Assembly: GCA_022410635.1 (NCBI GenBank)
Contig: JAJVDF010000028.1
Span: 1,087,301-1,151,300 of the forward strand
DNA: 64,000 nt
Origin: Tretioscincus oriximinensis
Lineage: Eukaryota; Chordata; Lepidosauria; Squamata; Gymnophthalmidae
Direction of reading: 5' to 3'
In this document: positions 32,781 through 44,957 of the stretch, one piece after another
How positions within the stretch are numbered: the stretch's first letter is position 1
Layout: each line of letters begins with the position of its first letter
The notes under the pieces: model-generated
The model's database searches: none
Told to the model about the DNA's origin: nothing
What the model saw: the letters and a program-made list of their open reading frames with translations, nothing else
Program-made: the position numbers and the translations under genes

Positions 32781-34802
32781 GCTCTGCTCAAAAACTGTGG
32801 GATTTTGTATTTTCAAGGTCCCTGGTCAGTGCTCATTCCATCATAGCTGCCAAGCAATCAGTCAAAATTCAATGTGGCGCAATGACATTCTGCTGTGTTT
32901 CGACACCATATTTTGCTTCTCAACGTAAAATGATCTGTGGCATGATGCAAAAGTCCACCCACAATAGAGAGGAGCCTCTATGATCACAGTGTTAGAAATA
33001 GCATAAAGACTATTAGCAGACAGGATCATTCACATGCCAGCCTTTCCCTCACTCTCTCGTACACTGAGAAAAGATAGATTGGAAACGAAATGAGAACGCA
33101 AATGTCACATGCTTCCATCACTAAGGCTCTTATTGTTATATGTAAGCACAGCTTTACTCTCGATTCTGAGTAGAAAACTGTGTCTGCCAGCAAAATGTGT
33201 GAAAAAACAAAAAGTAATTAAGAATTTATGAATACATTTGGCTCTTATTAATAGGCCATTGACCTGAATACCCATGCTCATCATTTAAAGACCAAGAGTA
33301 GCAATATTTATTGTGAGGTCAGACGTATTGATATAACATTAAATGAGATCTATTCAATATACTGCATGGTAATTATGATGTTACTGTAGGAAGAAACAGG
33401 CTTGTAGCATGGATGTGAATTGACAGCAAAGGGGAGTGTTTTCAGGAATTCTTGAAAGAGCTGTTCAACTAAATCATGAATATGTGAAACAAAGGAAATT
33501 CCTGTGTTTGACAGAGTCCTCTTGTATGCTTGAAACTGGAAGTATTACTGGGGCGAATCTTTTACCTTCCTAGTATGTAACTGGTTTCTTTACACTATCA
33601 TGAACTGACATTTTTTCTAATCTGTTACTTATTAAGATTGATATTTAAACTTTTTTAACATTATTATGCTCTTTAAGATTCATCTTTCTGTTACATTGTT
33701 TTAATTTCTGTTTCAAGCCACAAACACTGTTTGTGATAGAAAATGGATACATTTATAACTTGGACTCTTCCTGCACTAGGTCCAAACGTGGATTATATCT
33801 TGGATTGGGGATCTGCTATCCACATTATAATGTTTCTAAACAACTTTCAGGAACCAATCCCAGAGAACTGAGGGTTGTTAAGAAACATCTTTTTGACCAA
33901 AATTTAAAAACCATTAGTCTTCCCTGTCTTAGTTCATTTTGTCCACACAGAATTTAGCTATGGTGTTTAAAAATGGTGTTCTAATTCAGTTCAGAGTAGA
34001 CCCTGATTGTGAGGTCTACCAGCATATATATTGGCGGTACAAGGCAGCCATCAAAATGGGCCCCTGAGAACTCCAAAGGCCAGTCTCTTTAGTTCTTAGC
34101 CTTCAGAGCTTTCAGAGTCTCCTCCCGCATGTTGGTCTGAAAACTTGGTTTCTGTTTATCTGATTCACTTTAGTAGAAATGGATTAGCTTAATCTATTAT
34201 CTTAGGTCTTGTTCACATAAACTCAGTAATCTGTTTTGCTCTTGTAACAATCCATCCCAATTTAGGTATTGTATGGCTCCGAATAAGTACAAAAATGTCA
34301 ATTTGTGAAATTAATTTTACTTTTGCAGTGACAATCTACTCTGAAGAAAACCAATTTGGCAGTCTTGTTCTTTAACAGGGACATTAACATAATCCATTTG
34401 AATCCATTTGTGGGAATTCCTACTGAGATCCTTGGGCACAGGATGTATTATATATAAAAGTGAAGCTCTTTTGTTTCTATGAAAGTGAGAATAGAAAGCA
34501 TTTTAAGGAAAGATCTTTGTTGTTAGGGCCATAATTCAATCTTTGTCCATGCAGTATTACTTTTAGATAATTAGCTAGTAAGACGAAATGTAGTAATTTT
34601 TATTTGAATCCAATCTTTACCCCTAAAGTTATACTTTATACTAGTGTGTTTAGTAATCCACTCATTCATTTCATTTTGAAATATGTTTTTTCTATAAGAC
34701 TGTGTAAGAAATATTTACATATGTAGACATTTCACAAGCTAAAATACTCTTTCACAATACGCTGTGAGGGGGTGGGGCTGCTTCTAGAATTCATTTTGAA
34801 AT
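32781..34802. other. No gene seen
   Basis: AT-rich unique DNA. The part 33200-33470 is repeat-free with several TAAT cores (for example AAGTAATTAAGAATTTATGA) and may hold a conserved non-coding element, without proof. Confidence 0.4.
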
Positions 34803-34945
34803 TTTATTTATTTATTTACACTTATACCCTTCCCTATACCTGATGGTCTCAGGGCGCCAACAAAAAAATAATACAAAATTGGTATATACCGTGTTTTGAA
34901 ACAGTATCTGAAGGTGGGAAGGAAATAGATTTGAAGAAATAAACG
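34803..34945 (+). repeat. Interspersed repeat family B
   Basis: TTTATTTATTTACACTTATA, CTGATGGTCTCAGGGCGCCA, A-rich run, CAGTATCTGAAGGTGGGAAG. Confidence 0.78.
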
Positions 34946-35229
34946 TATCTAAGAAAATTCATGCTACCAACCTTTTTCTTGTTAGGACGAGCATTTCCCC
35001 ATATTCTGTTGTTACCATGCTGCTAACCATGGCACTACAATATCCCTGAATAGCCCCCCTTTGGAAGGGACATCTGGTGCTATGAGATCCCCTTGTTAGA
35101 AATTGTGACCGAGTCTTTTGAGAGTTCCTTAGCCTGTAAGTACATCAACACTAAAGGAAATCAAGGTATTGGGAAAACAGAACTCTTTAGAATAGATCCA
35201 GATGCTCTAAAATATTAAAGGTAAAAGGA

Positions 35230-35456
35230 GAATCATAGACTTGGAAGAGATCACCAGGATCGTCAGGTCCAACCTTCTGCTCAATGCAGGATTCATTAAA
35301 ACATCCCAGACGGGTGACTGTTCAGCCTCTATTTGAAGACTTCCAGTGAAGGCAAACTTACCACCTCCAGTGGCAAAGTGTTTCACTAGTTTATCATCCT
35401 TATTGTTAGAAAGTGTTTCCTGATATCTAATCTAAATCTACTCCCTTGCAGTTTCA
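35230..35456 (-). mobile_element. CR1 LINE 3' end, minus strand
   Basis: AGAATCATAGACTTGGAAGA, GGTCCAACCTTCTGCTCAAT, CTACTCCCTTGCAGTTTCA: same end as 24296-24540 but more diverged. Confidence 0.88.
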
Positions 35457-35469
35457 AGAAGAATAATTG

Positions 35470-35800
35470 GGAATGAGTCAGACATTCTAAACAGCAAAGG
35501 AAGTGGGAATCTGGGACAGGGCCTTCCCATTGGTGGCCTCCAAACTATGGAATACTGTCTCTGCCCTCCAAGATTAATTTTATTTATTTGTTCATTTATT
35601 GATAAGCCTGTTTATACATCTCCATACCCAAAGGTCTCAGAGCAGTTAACATTAAAAACTGTCAGTTAACATTGCTATATACATCATTGCTATATACATT
35701 CAGAAAATCTTTGAAGATGCAACTCTTCACCTTGGCCTTTGGAATGAAGGAACAACCACTTCCTCTACCCACTTTCAAGGCATTTCTATGACTAGTATAT
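35470..35800 (+). pseudogene. L2-clade LINE C-terminal fragment split by a family B repeat
   Basis: The plus strand reads FPLVASKLWNTVSALQD just before 35573 and KSLKMQLFTLAFGM just after 35695, matching the FSVAAPKLWNSLP and KTxLFxLAFG blocks near the end of L2 ORF2. A family B repeat (35573-35695, GGTCTCAGAGCAGTTAACAT) sits between them. Confidence 0.65.
35573..35695 (+). repeat. Interspersed repeat family B, inserted in L2
   Basis: TTTATTTATTTGTTCATTTA, CATACCCAAAGGTCTCAGAG, with an internal duplicated GTCAGTTAACATTGCTATA-like step. Confidence 0.6.
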
Positions 35801-38269
35801 GTTGTTATAGCTCACTAAACGATATTTTTGGAATGTATTTATTAATCTTAGATAGCTGTAAAAAATTGATAATCAATCCTGTTTGTATTCTGGTTTGGAC
35901 AAAAATATTGTCATACCAGTGTGTCATAATAAGTTCTAGACTGCCAGGATGGACTGCAGTTCATAGGTGGTGATTGTGAGGTAGAACATTCCCTGGGGAG
36001 ACTAGAATTATCTTTTAATTATTTGTCATTTCATAAGCTTCAGTTTTTCAGCAATACTATCTTCCTGTGTGAATCTCAACATGATAGGAAAGGCAGTTCC
36101 AGCTAAGCCAGTCCAAAATTACTGAGTTTCTAATGTGTCTTCATTATATCTAGTAAGAGGATCTTCTAACACCTTTGAGAATAAAAAAAAAAAAGGTTGG
36201 CAACAGAGCTTTTCGTGGACAACTTCTTCATAATCAATTAGACTTGCCTATGAAAGTTCATGCTGTCTACCTTTCTAAGGAGGTACAAGACCCTCTTGCT
36301 AGATAGTTTTGACCCAGAGTAACATGATCATTTCTTTGATATCTTTGTTATGAACATCATACTTCGGTATCCATACTCTGCCATGTGAAAACACAAGAAA
36401 TGTTTTTTATTCCAGGTTATCTCACACTTATTCCTTAGCTGGGCTATCTTTTTTGCTGTGACATTTCTTTTAAAAAAGCATTCACTTCTCTAGATTCAAT
36501 TGCTCTTCAAGCTCCATCTTACACCCATTTGAACATATACTTGTTTATTTCTCAGAGGTGTATGTATTTTTAAAAATAATCAGTTCTGTTACTGTCATGG
36601 ATAAAATAGATACAATCAGATTTGCAAATAATGGTGAAAGTATGTAATTACTACAACAGAAGTACTGTAGCTTTAAAACCATTTTTAGAATGCATTCATT
36701 ACCTGTGCCACCAGTTGATAAGATCCAGGAGGGAGCAGACTTCCGTTCTCTTGATCAGATGTCTCAGTTGTGCCAAATCATCCTGTCTCAATTCTGAACA
36801 AACTACTTAGCATGGCACTTTTTGAACAAAAAGAAATGGGCGGGGGAGAGGGAAGAGAGAGAAACCTTACTTTTGTCAGTCTCATAAATGTGCCCTTTCT
36901 TTTTAATTTTTTTTCCTTTTAAAAGAATGGAAAGACAAAAAAGACTATTACTGTAATTAAAAGTCATTTTGGAATAACCTTGGAAGATGTTTCTAGAAAT
37001 CAAAACATCTTTATGGTCCCTTTTCTTTGGAAAGAAAGACAAGTGACTGGGATCCTGCACACTTTACTGCAGTCTACATTAATTACCTTCTATTAAAAAA
37101 ATGACAAAGATCTTTTTGAAAGGGAATCTGGCACTCTTTCCAATGAAATGATGGCAGGCACCCCACTCTCTGCTGATTTCTTGACACTTCTAATTACCTG
37201 TATTCATTTGAAATCGTTTTCTTTGTAGTGAGTTATTGGCATGATTTTCAGAGAACAAGAGGAAAATGGAAAACATTTTAGCAAGTTAAGGGGGGAAAAA
37301 TCAACAGTATCATTGTTTGCAGCTTTTGTTGAAACTACCTTTGCAAGTCATTTGAGGGACATGGAGGTAAATGAAAGGTTATACTTTGCCCTGCACGTTG
37401 TCATTGGTATTTGTAATGTCAATAACTGTAGAAGGTTGTCAGGAAACTGGAAAGATAAAAGGTCAATAGCAATGACAAATATATCATTGTGTGTGTTTGA
37501 ATATGCAGTATCGCCTAATCTCCTGGTGGAGGTTTTCACACTCTGGAAATACCAACCAGATGCTGTATCAAATTTATCAATTGCTTTCTGTGTATCTAGT
37601 CTGAAATGGGATGGCATGAATAAGAGAGAGAGAGAGTCTACTGTTCATTCATGAAGCAGATTGTTCATTTTTAAATAAAATCACAGATTCAAGGCATTTT
37701 TCAGATTTGTTGTTTTGAATTTATTGGGGAAAAATTATGCCAGATCAAAAAGTGATGGAAATGTCTGCTTTTTTGCATGGCTTATCTTACCACAGGAAAC
37801 ATCTTTTTTTAAAAAAAAATTGATGTGAAAATAATGTGATCAATATTTAAATTAAAAATATTGCCTTTTATTGTGTGTTTTCGTTAATCATTTGTTAAGG
37901 CTGGCAGGAGGCATTTTAAAGAAAATCCTCTTATTGCCTTTTGTTATTCTAGTTAGACACAGGAGGCAATCGTAGGCATTTATCTCCATTTGCTGGCTCT
38001 TTCCATGATTGTTCCCAATGGATGTCAGCCAAGCACACTCTCACTTTCCCCTTTTTTGTTCTCTTGGCTGAATTCTGAATTTTGTTCTGAATTCTAGTAG
38101 TAGGAAGAATCATGAAAGGACCTGGTAGATGGAGGCAAGTGATCCCTATGATGGAATAATAATTCCATAGTTGAGTACAATATCGGGAATACCATAATTA
38201 CATGTAGTATCCTGAATATAATCCTGGGAGAAGTGCAGGTTTTAGCCTGTGTCTGGAAGTATCTTACAT
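35801..38269. other. No gene seen
   Basis: AT-rich unique DNA. A short (AG)n tract lies at 37623-37636. A 137-codon frame at 37241-37654 has no recognisable domain and is treated as chance. Confidence 0.5.
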
Positions 38270-38356
38270 TAAAAGAATTGCAAAAATATGTCTGGAATCC
38301 AAAGTTTGCTTTCATTGACAAAAGATGACAGAAAGAGGCACAATGTTTGGTGATTA

Positions 38357-38515
38357 AGGCTGCAGGTACACAAGGTTTTCTTACTGTGGTGTAGTGTCAT
38401 CATGATGACATAGCGCCATGTGTTAAGAGAGTTTTTGCAATGCACCCAGAAAAAAGGTCCTTTGCCCTGGAATGTTCTTTTGCTGATGTTTTCTGAAATG
38501 GCCATTCCTGCAGCC
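38357..38515. mobile_element. Possible MITE within the gypsy relic
   Basis: Ends GGCTGCAGGTACAC and, reverse complemented, GGCTGCAGGAATGG share a 9-bp TIR in the style of the 23662-23909 element. It would explain why recognisable pol sequence stops near 38640. Alternatively this stretch is decayed pol. Confidence 0.4.
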
Positions 38516-38639
38516 ACAAGGCTAGAAGCCTTCCTGTGTGTACAGATTCTTAGCGGGATTACCAGGATACCATGAGAAGATACTAGGACAAGACAATGCA
38601 GAATCACATACTGAGCATGCTGCACAAATCTGTCAATGT

Positions 38640-40770
38640 AGCTGCAATTTCACTCATCTTTGGAATGAAATGCTTGTAATAGTTTACAGTGCCTAAGAAT
38701 CTCTGAACTTCTTGGTAGAAACCCATTTCTTGATTCTAGCCACTTTAGCTTTCATAGGTTGGATTCTTCCACTTCCCACTTTGTATCCAATGTACACAAC
38801 TTCATTGTAACCCAAACAACACTTCCCTGGTCCCAAAGTCATCATGAATTCTCTGCAACACAGTTCTCAAATGCACTAAGTGCTCTTCCCAGATGTCTGA
38901 CAAGATGGCAAAATCATTTTGGTACGCTTGGACATAAGAAAGGTCTTCTAGAACCATTTCAGCTAATCTTTGGAAGGATTTGGATGCACAGGACATGCCA
39001 AAAGGCAAATTTAAATATTCAAAATGGCCGATATGGCAAACAAAAGCTATTTTATCTCTTGCTTCAAAGAAATTTGGTAAAAACCCTTGGCACAATCTAA
39101 AGTGCTAATGTACTTGGCTTGACTGAGCCTCTCAATCTATCTTTGGAAGAGGATAAGGGTCCAAAATTACAAATTATTGATCTTTCCAAAGTCAGTCGCC
39201 AAACGATAACTTAATGGATCAGAATCATTTATCATCATCTTTGGAACCATGATAATAATGCCCACCATTCTGAGTGAGACTTCCTAATGATTCCCAATTT
39301 CAACAACTGATTAACTTCATCTTCCACAATCTTCTTCATGGGTTGACTCCTGTCTTGATGTTATGATAAATTACATTGGTTCTTCCTGGTACATTAGTGG
39401 GCATCCACCCCTACCCAAGTCACTGCTCTCTACCTGAGTGCCAGTTGAAGCATGGATGCTACCCAATTGCAGGTTGCCCAGGTAGCCTTATGCTGCTGCA
39501 GCCAACCTCAGCTGCTGAGGCCTAACACAAGTCTCAGGCTGCTACAGGCACTTCCCTCTCCCAGGCTACTGGGCACAGGGAAGGCCCGCTATTTCCCATA
39601 CACAGGGGCAGTGAAGACTTTATAGCTAATCTTCACATACACTTAATAAATCAAAGAGGGTTTGGAAATGAAGAATGCTGAGGTAAAATGATATGTTTCA
39701 AAACAAACAAGTTTATTGTTGAACACAACTGGGTAAAGGTACTGAAAATAAAAGAATAATAGAACATAGTTCAGCTTCACACACCATCCCCTAGAGCAGC
39801 AGTCCCTAAGCCCATGAGCCTCCAGTCACACCGGACCTCACTGCAAGGCTGCTCACTCTAGGCCTATTACATCTCTCAATCCTGCTTAACACAAGCCAGG
39901 ATATCTTAAGATGGACCCTTCCCATTTAGAGTTTCCACACACTCCAAGTCTCACAGAAGAAGGGCCTCGATCAGTGGGCAGGACTAGCTTTATAGGTCCA
40001 GCCTGCCTCCTTATTGGGCACTTATAACAGGGTTCCCCCTCCCACTTGGGCAGAGAGAAAGCCACTCCCCTTCTCCTGGGGTCAGCCTCCCTCCTCCCCT
40101 CTGGGTGAAACATCAGAAACATTATACAAACCTTAGACCTATAAATAAAAGATAGGCCTCAAACCTGGCAGACACCACAATTAGTGAATATTGGCTTGAA
40201 ACCATACAGCACTTCTCTCAATTGCTCTTGCTGGAGTGGTACTAAGCTTTCACTAAATCTTACGGAATCCACATCTTTTTGTTTCAAAACCTGGCTGCTC
40301 CAACTCAAAATCTGCCACAGATTATATTTAAAAGGGAAAAAAGCATTGTAATCTCATGGTTGATAAAAATATTGTCCCTCTACAAGACTTTCAGGACTTC
40401 ATAAGGACCTTGCCATGCCAAGTCTAGCTTGTTCACATGATGAACTGACAATAACAAAACTTCTCTGCGTACTTCGATTGTTATAGGCCTTGCATGTGCA
40501 TCAAAATATTAATTTTCTGCTTCGCTTGTGCCCCTTTCAAGTTCTTACTTCCCAACTGCCTTTTGCTAAAGTCTGCTGCAAATCAAGAAAATATGTTGCT
40601 ATATGTTTTGGACAATCGTCACCAAGCTTTCCTTCCCAATCTGCCTTCAAACAATCTAATGCCATCCTTGTATTCCTTCCAAAAATCAATTCATTTGGAG
40701 AAATCTTCAAACTAGTCTGCTTATGCCTCTCATTGCAAAAATAAGGTAAGGCAATGCTTTAATAGAAATG
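38640..40770 (-). pseudogene. Ty3/gypsy-type pol relic, integrase C terminus followed by reverse transcriptase (Gmr1-like order)
   Basis: Read on the minus strand from right to left. About 40765-40395: an integrase C-terminal region with ISPNELIFGRNTRMALDCL and a GPY/F-type module (VLLLS, then NKLDLAWQGPYEVLKVL). About 40300-40185: a linker PLQQEQLREVLYGFKPIF. Then, once the solo LTR 39398-40179 is disregarded, the RT N terminus VPGRTNVIYHNIKTG, then EDEVNQLLKLGIIRKSHSEW, the FEYLNLPFGMSCASKSFQRL block, the active-site region degraded to AYQNDFAILSD, then EEHLVHLRTVLQRI and FLGTVNYYKHFIPKMSEIAA near 38640. Several frameshifts and stops make it dead. Integrase upstream of RT on the same strand is opposite to usual Ty3/gypsy order and matches the Gmr1-like group of deuterostome elements. 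The DDE core, gag, protease and own LTRs were not recognised. A SINE tail interrupts the integrase side at 40777. Confidence 0.82.
39398..40179 (-). mobile_element. Solo LTR (782 bp) inserted in the gypsy pol relic
   Basis: Starts TG and ends CA on both strands and is flanked by the exact 5-bp direct repeat ATTAG (39393-39397 and 40180-40184). On the minus strand it has a TATAAA box (39994-39989) about 185 bp from its start and an AATAAA signal (39717-39712) about 275 bp further on, the U3-R-U5 layout of an LTR. No internal coding region remains, so it is a solo LTR left by LTR-LTR recombination. The family is not identified; a 5-bp duplication fits gypsy-type elements. Confidence 0.85.
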
Positions 40771-40776
40771 GATTTC

Positions 40777-40877
40777 TGGAAATAACCTTGTAAGCTGCTT
40801 TTGAGTTCCTTCGGGTGAAAAAAGTGGGGTATAAAACCTCAGGTTTTTTCTTCTTCTCCTCCTCCTCCTTTCTTCTA
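40777..40877 (+). mobile_element. SINE 3' fragment (S1-type)
   Basis: CTTGTAAGCTGCTTTTGAGT, AAAAAAGTGGGGTATAAAAC and a (TTC)n/(TCC)n tail. Only the 3' third is present. Confidence 0.8.
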
Positions 40878-41026
40878 CCTGAGCCTTCAATGTTCCAAGC
40901 GTATACTTTAACTATAACATCTGTTCTTTCCAGATTAATTCAACCTATCAAGAACAATGTCTCCCCATTCCAAGGATATAAGGATCCCTGGCACATAATA
41001 TTTCTGGGTCTAGTTTTAAGTTAATT

Positions 41027-41997
41027 GGGCTACATTCACACAGCTATTTTATCCCTCAATTGTAGTGACATGAGGAAGGTTGGGGCACATGTGTTAAGCG
41101 TGTTTCAGCAGTCCTCCCGCAATAAACGCTATTTATCCCAGAATAAACTATTGCTAGGATAATCAGGCATCATTGCGGAGAACCTCCAAAATCTCACAGC
41201 CAACCTCCGTCATCTCGTAACCAACCCCTTTCCTCTCCTGTGTGCAAATTATTAGTGTGAAAGACAGGAGAAGAGAGATAACAGGAGGAAGTGCTGCCTC
41301 CTTGCTTCNGCAGGCAAATCTGCCCGACTTTTCCTAAACCCATGCTGCCCTCTGCCTGCTTTCGGGGACTGCTGCCTGGAGATCAGCTATGCGAAGCAAT
41401 AAGCAGGACGTCATCACTGTCAAATGGTTTGGCTGAGGAGAGGAGGTGGGGAGGTTGACAGGACATCTGTCAATGTTCCCCTTTGTTTTGCCGAGCTGAT
41501 CTCCATGCAGCAGCCCCTGAAAGCAGGCGGAGGGCAGCCTGGACTTAGGAAAAGACTTCTCGTGATACGCAGCTGGCTCTGCCACATTGTTTCAGCTGTG
41601 CCCTCCTTCCAGCCAGCCCTCCACCTGCTTTCGGGGGCTGCTGCCTGGAGATTAGCTCAATGAAACAAAGGGGAACATTGACAGATGTCCTGTCAACATC
41701 CCCACCTCCTCTCCTCAGCCAAACCATTTTACAGCGATGACGTCCTGCTCGTTGTTTCACAGAGCCAATCTCTAGGCAGCAGCCCTCGAAAGCAGGCGGA
41801 GGGCTAGCTGGAAGGAGGGCACAGCCAAAGCAATGCGGCGGAGCCAGCTGCATATCANGAGAATTCAAATATACGTGTGCACAGACACGCCTTTGTATAT
41901 TCCGGAATATAGCTTCGTGGTGTGAATGGACACGCCATAGCTCTATTCCGGAATATAGCTTTATTCCACTTTTTAGTTCGTTGTGTGAGTGCAGCCT
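41027..41997. mobile_element. Foldback transposon, ~970 bp, hAT-like ends, with ~200-bp internal inverted repeats
   Basis: Ends GGGCTACATTCACACAGC and, reverse complemented, AAGGCTGCACTCACACAACG. Inside, the arm at about 41335-41545 is present inverted at about 41600-41820: both contain GACGTCAT, TTTGGCTGAGGAGAGGAGGT and CATCTGTCAATGTTCCCCTT. Each arm is itself partly palindromic (CCTGCTTTCGGGG and CCCCTGAAAGCAGG). No transposase. Confidence 0.78.
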
Positions 41998-42942
41998 TGG
42001 TCCTCATTCAGTACATTACCACCAGCAGGTAGCAGTAAAAGGAATCAGCTAGCTCTCTTGATTTAGCTGGTGTGGTGAATGAAATATTCCCTGCTCCTTG
42101 AAGGCACTGTTGTATTTTTAGATCGTTGTATTTTTAAATTGCTCTATTTTATTTTTTTATAAATTTTTTTGGTTGTGATCTGTTCTGAGACTTTTGGGTA
42201 TAGGGTGAAATATAAAGGTAAATAAATAAACTTGAGATCGCCTGATGCTCTTTTACAGTAGGTAAACTTCCAGGGAGACCAACCAAAATCCCCCCTGACA
42301 ATTCTCCAATAACATCCTTAGAGGTAGAAGTAAAAATTCTGAATACAAATGCCTTCAATTCCCACTTGTTTTCCAGAGGCGCTGGACAAAGTAAATTAAT
42401 AGATGCTGTCTATATTTCTCAAATTGCAAACATAGGGAATTCCACAGCTGATAAGGAGGCAGCAAACAAGACCCTAATGGGATGTTTGTAGCACTATCTA
42501 GGGATGGCTTGAAACATTAGAAATATTATTCAGGTTTTTCTCTTTTGCACTAATTCAGCAAGTTCCATCAACATTCTTGGGCTCTGTTCACAAAGAACAG
42601 AAAAACTTCTTAAAAGCTGTAAAGTGTGGCAGTCATATTCTCATGCCAACCTCAATTCATCTTTGCAGCCTAGAGTTTTAATGCTGAGGGAAAGAACACA
42701 CTAATATTTGAAGAATCTCTAAGCCATCTCTTTGAGCTGAGGTGTCTTTATTTGCTGCATGTGATCGTATCCTTGGGTGTTGTGCTGAAAACTGGTAAGT
42801 AAAAGGTTTTCCAATCCTTACAGTTTTTGTCCTGTCTTCAATTATTGTTAATAAAAGCCTGAAATAACTCCAGAGAAGCATATTTCAAAAAGTCAATGTC
42901 TGCTTTATGCCATCTTCATTCATCTTTTTCTGTCCACTGTTA
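41998..42942. other. No gene seen; one reversed family B fragment at 42155-42235
   Basis: At 42155-42235 the minus strand carries a family B-like CACCCTATACCCAAAAGTCT with flanking TTTATTTA. The rest is unique AT-rich DNA. Confidence 0.5.
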
Positions 42943-43205
42943 GGGCCTGATTTGTATTCATTTGCCTTAGACCTGATGCATTTAAAGATGTATTACAAAA
43001 CATCTAACCCTTTGCAAATCAGGCCTTAGATCTGTTGTAACACATCTTAAAGCACATTACTGAGCCCTGTGCAAATCAGGCTCTAATCTACTTTAAGGCC
43101 TAAAATGGGCTACTGAACTTATGCAAACAGTGTCTAAAGCAGGTCAAATGAATCAATTTCTACTAAAGTGGATTAAGGCAGGTAAGTGGAAATCAGGTCT
43201 TCAAT
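42943..43205. mobile_element. MITE, ~260 bp, GGCCTGATTT ends
   Basis: Left end GGGCCTGATTTGTATTC and right end, reverse complemented, AGACCTGATTTCCACTTACC. Internal copies of TGCAAATCAGGC at about 43013-43024 and 43070-43081. Non-coding. Confidence 0.65.
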
Positions 43206-43524
43206 TGTCCTATTTCTTGCAAATTCAATATTTAACTTCTATTCTTACCCTGTGTTTGCTGAAGCACAAAGTTCATATTCCATTACCTGGAAGTATGGTA
43301 GAGATGGAGGAGATTCCAATTAAAGCGTATTCTAAAAACTTTCTGCATTGGGCTTTATTTTGGAATATCTTATCTTGGAGTAGGAGGAGATTGAGCTAGG
43401 CATAACAGCAAAATATATGATCAGAATAAGAAATAAACCAATCCAACTACCGCACCAATATCCAACAATCCTTCCTATCTCATAGTTCATCTGCAGCTCA
43501 ACACAGCCACATATTATATTGGAG

Positions 43525-43645
43525 CTACTGTTCTGACATGTGCTTTTAACCCAACTTCAGTCCTGAAGAACTGGACTAACTAATTTAAGACCTTTTCTTC
43601 AGGACTGAAGACAGTTTAAAAGTAAATGTCAGAATCACACAGTAG
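43525..43645. mobile_element. Palindromic MITE, family X, copy 3
   Basis: Left arm TGTTCTGACATGTGCTTTTA then CTTCAGTCCTGAAGAACTGG; right arm reverse complement GATTCTGACATTTACTTTTA then CTTCAGTCCTGAAGAAAAGG. Confidence 0.75.
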
Positions 43646-44957
43646 AATTATTTTCTCATGTCCCCATGACAAGCACTGACATTGGTGTTTTCACACAAGG
43701 TTAACATTAGAAGACTGGTATATATCTATATATGTTAAAATTATGAAAATAAAGTCTGAGTGAATACTTGTCTTGGATTTCTGTAGTGCATGATATNCAG
43801 AATGAGCATTTTAAATAAATGTAAGCATTAAAAAATCTTTCATAACGTTCAAGACCATGTTTTAGTTGCTTGAAAGAAAAAATGAATAAAATAGATAAAT
43901 AAATAAAACAAAGACTCCACCCTCTGTTGTATTTTTTGAAATACCAGTGGGATGCTATATCCCAAATGGGTTTCCACATATATAGGTAAGGAGGAAGAGT
44001 GTCAGAATTTAAAAATATGGATTCAGAGGTAAATCCCACTGAGTTTAATGAGATTCATTCCCAGGTGACTGCCTAGAATTGCTGCCTTGAAAAAATGGAA
44101 AGAATAAAGAAGTAAGGGCCTGTTAGATGAATACATTGTAGGAACAGACTACTTCAATAGAATGATGCAGAATGATACTTTTCTTTCTGTGTAAAGTAAG
44201 AAGATTAGTGATTTAGGTTTTTTCTGCCCTGAGCCTAGGGAATGATATTGGCACTATCAATTCCCTAGACAGCTTGAGCTTTACCCCTCCCACTTCTATT
44301 CCTTAAGTTCTATGAATGGCTTCAAAGCATGTATAAAACTACATATGGTGGAGATTTGCAATTCTTCATCCTATTGGCATCTATTGCAGTTTCCATCATA
44401 TTTACATATGATGGAAACTGCACTAGCTGCTCACATGGCTGGGAGTTCCATATCTCATATCGATAGAACTCTAGATTACACTACAGATGTCTGATGAGCC
44501 ACAGTAATGGTGCAACCGATCACAGCTTGCATAGACGATATATAAAAGCTGTCAGCTTGGCCATAGTGTTGCCATCTTCCAAGCTGCCATACCTAGGACA
44601 ATTCTTACTTGCATATTTAACTGATCCAGTTTTTTCTTTGCCATAGAGATAAGACAGAGATGAGTGAATTAAGTGAATTTCTTCAAGATAGTTCTGAGAA
44701 CAATTGGGGAGTGAACAAGAATGTCTATGTATTAATTAAAAGATGAAAGAAGGGGGATGGGAAACTACTGGTGAATGTTCATTGGTGCTCATCTCTGTGG
44801 ATAAGTATCACTAACTGCTGATAAGCTTCTACGAAAACAAGCCTGCAAGTCTGGAGCCATATGGTGGTCTTGACACTTGGCTCCAGGCAGATGAGTTTTT
44901 GGAAGAAGAAATGAATTATCCTTGGAGGCTAGGTGCATGACACCTAAATGCATAATC
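43646..44957. other. No gene seen
   Basis: AT-rich unique DNA. A local hairpin at about 44389-44420 pairs GTTTCCATCATATTT with its inverse ATGATGGAAAC. Confidence 0.5.

Noticed and set aside
37241..37654. 137-codon frame
   Set aside because: No domain, no splice context, and a similar-size frame lies on the opposite strand; treated as chance in non-repetitive DNA.
38269..38625. RNase H domain downstream of the gypsy RT
   Set aside because: A frame contains KGPFFWVHCKNSLNTW, which faintly resembles the start of gypsy RNase H, but the stretch overlaps a possible MITE (38357-38515) and carries no catalytic residues I can place.
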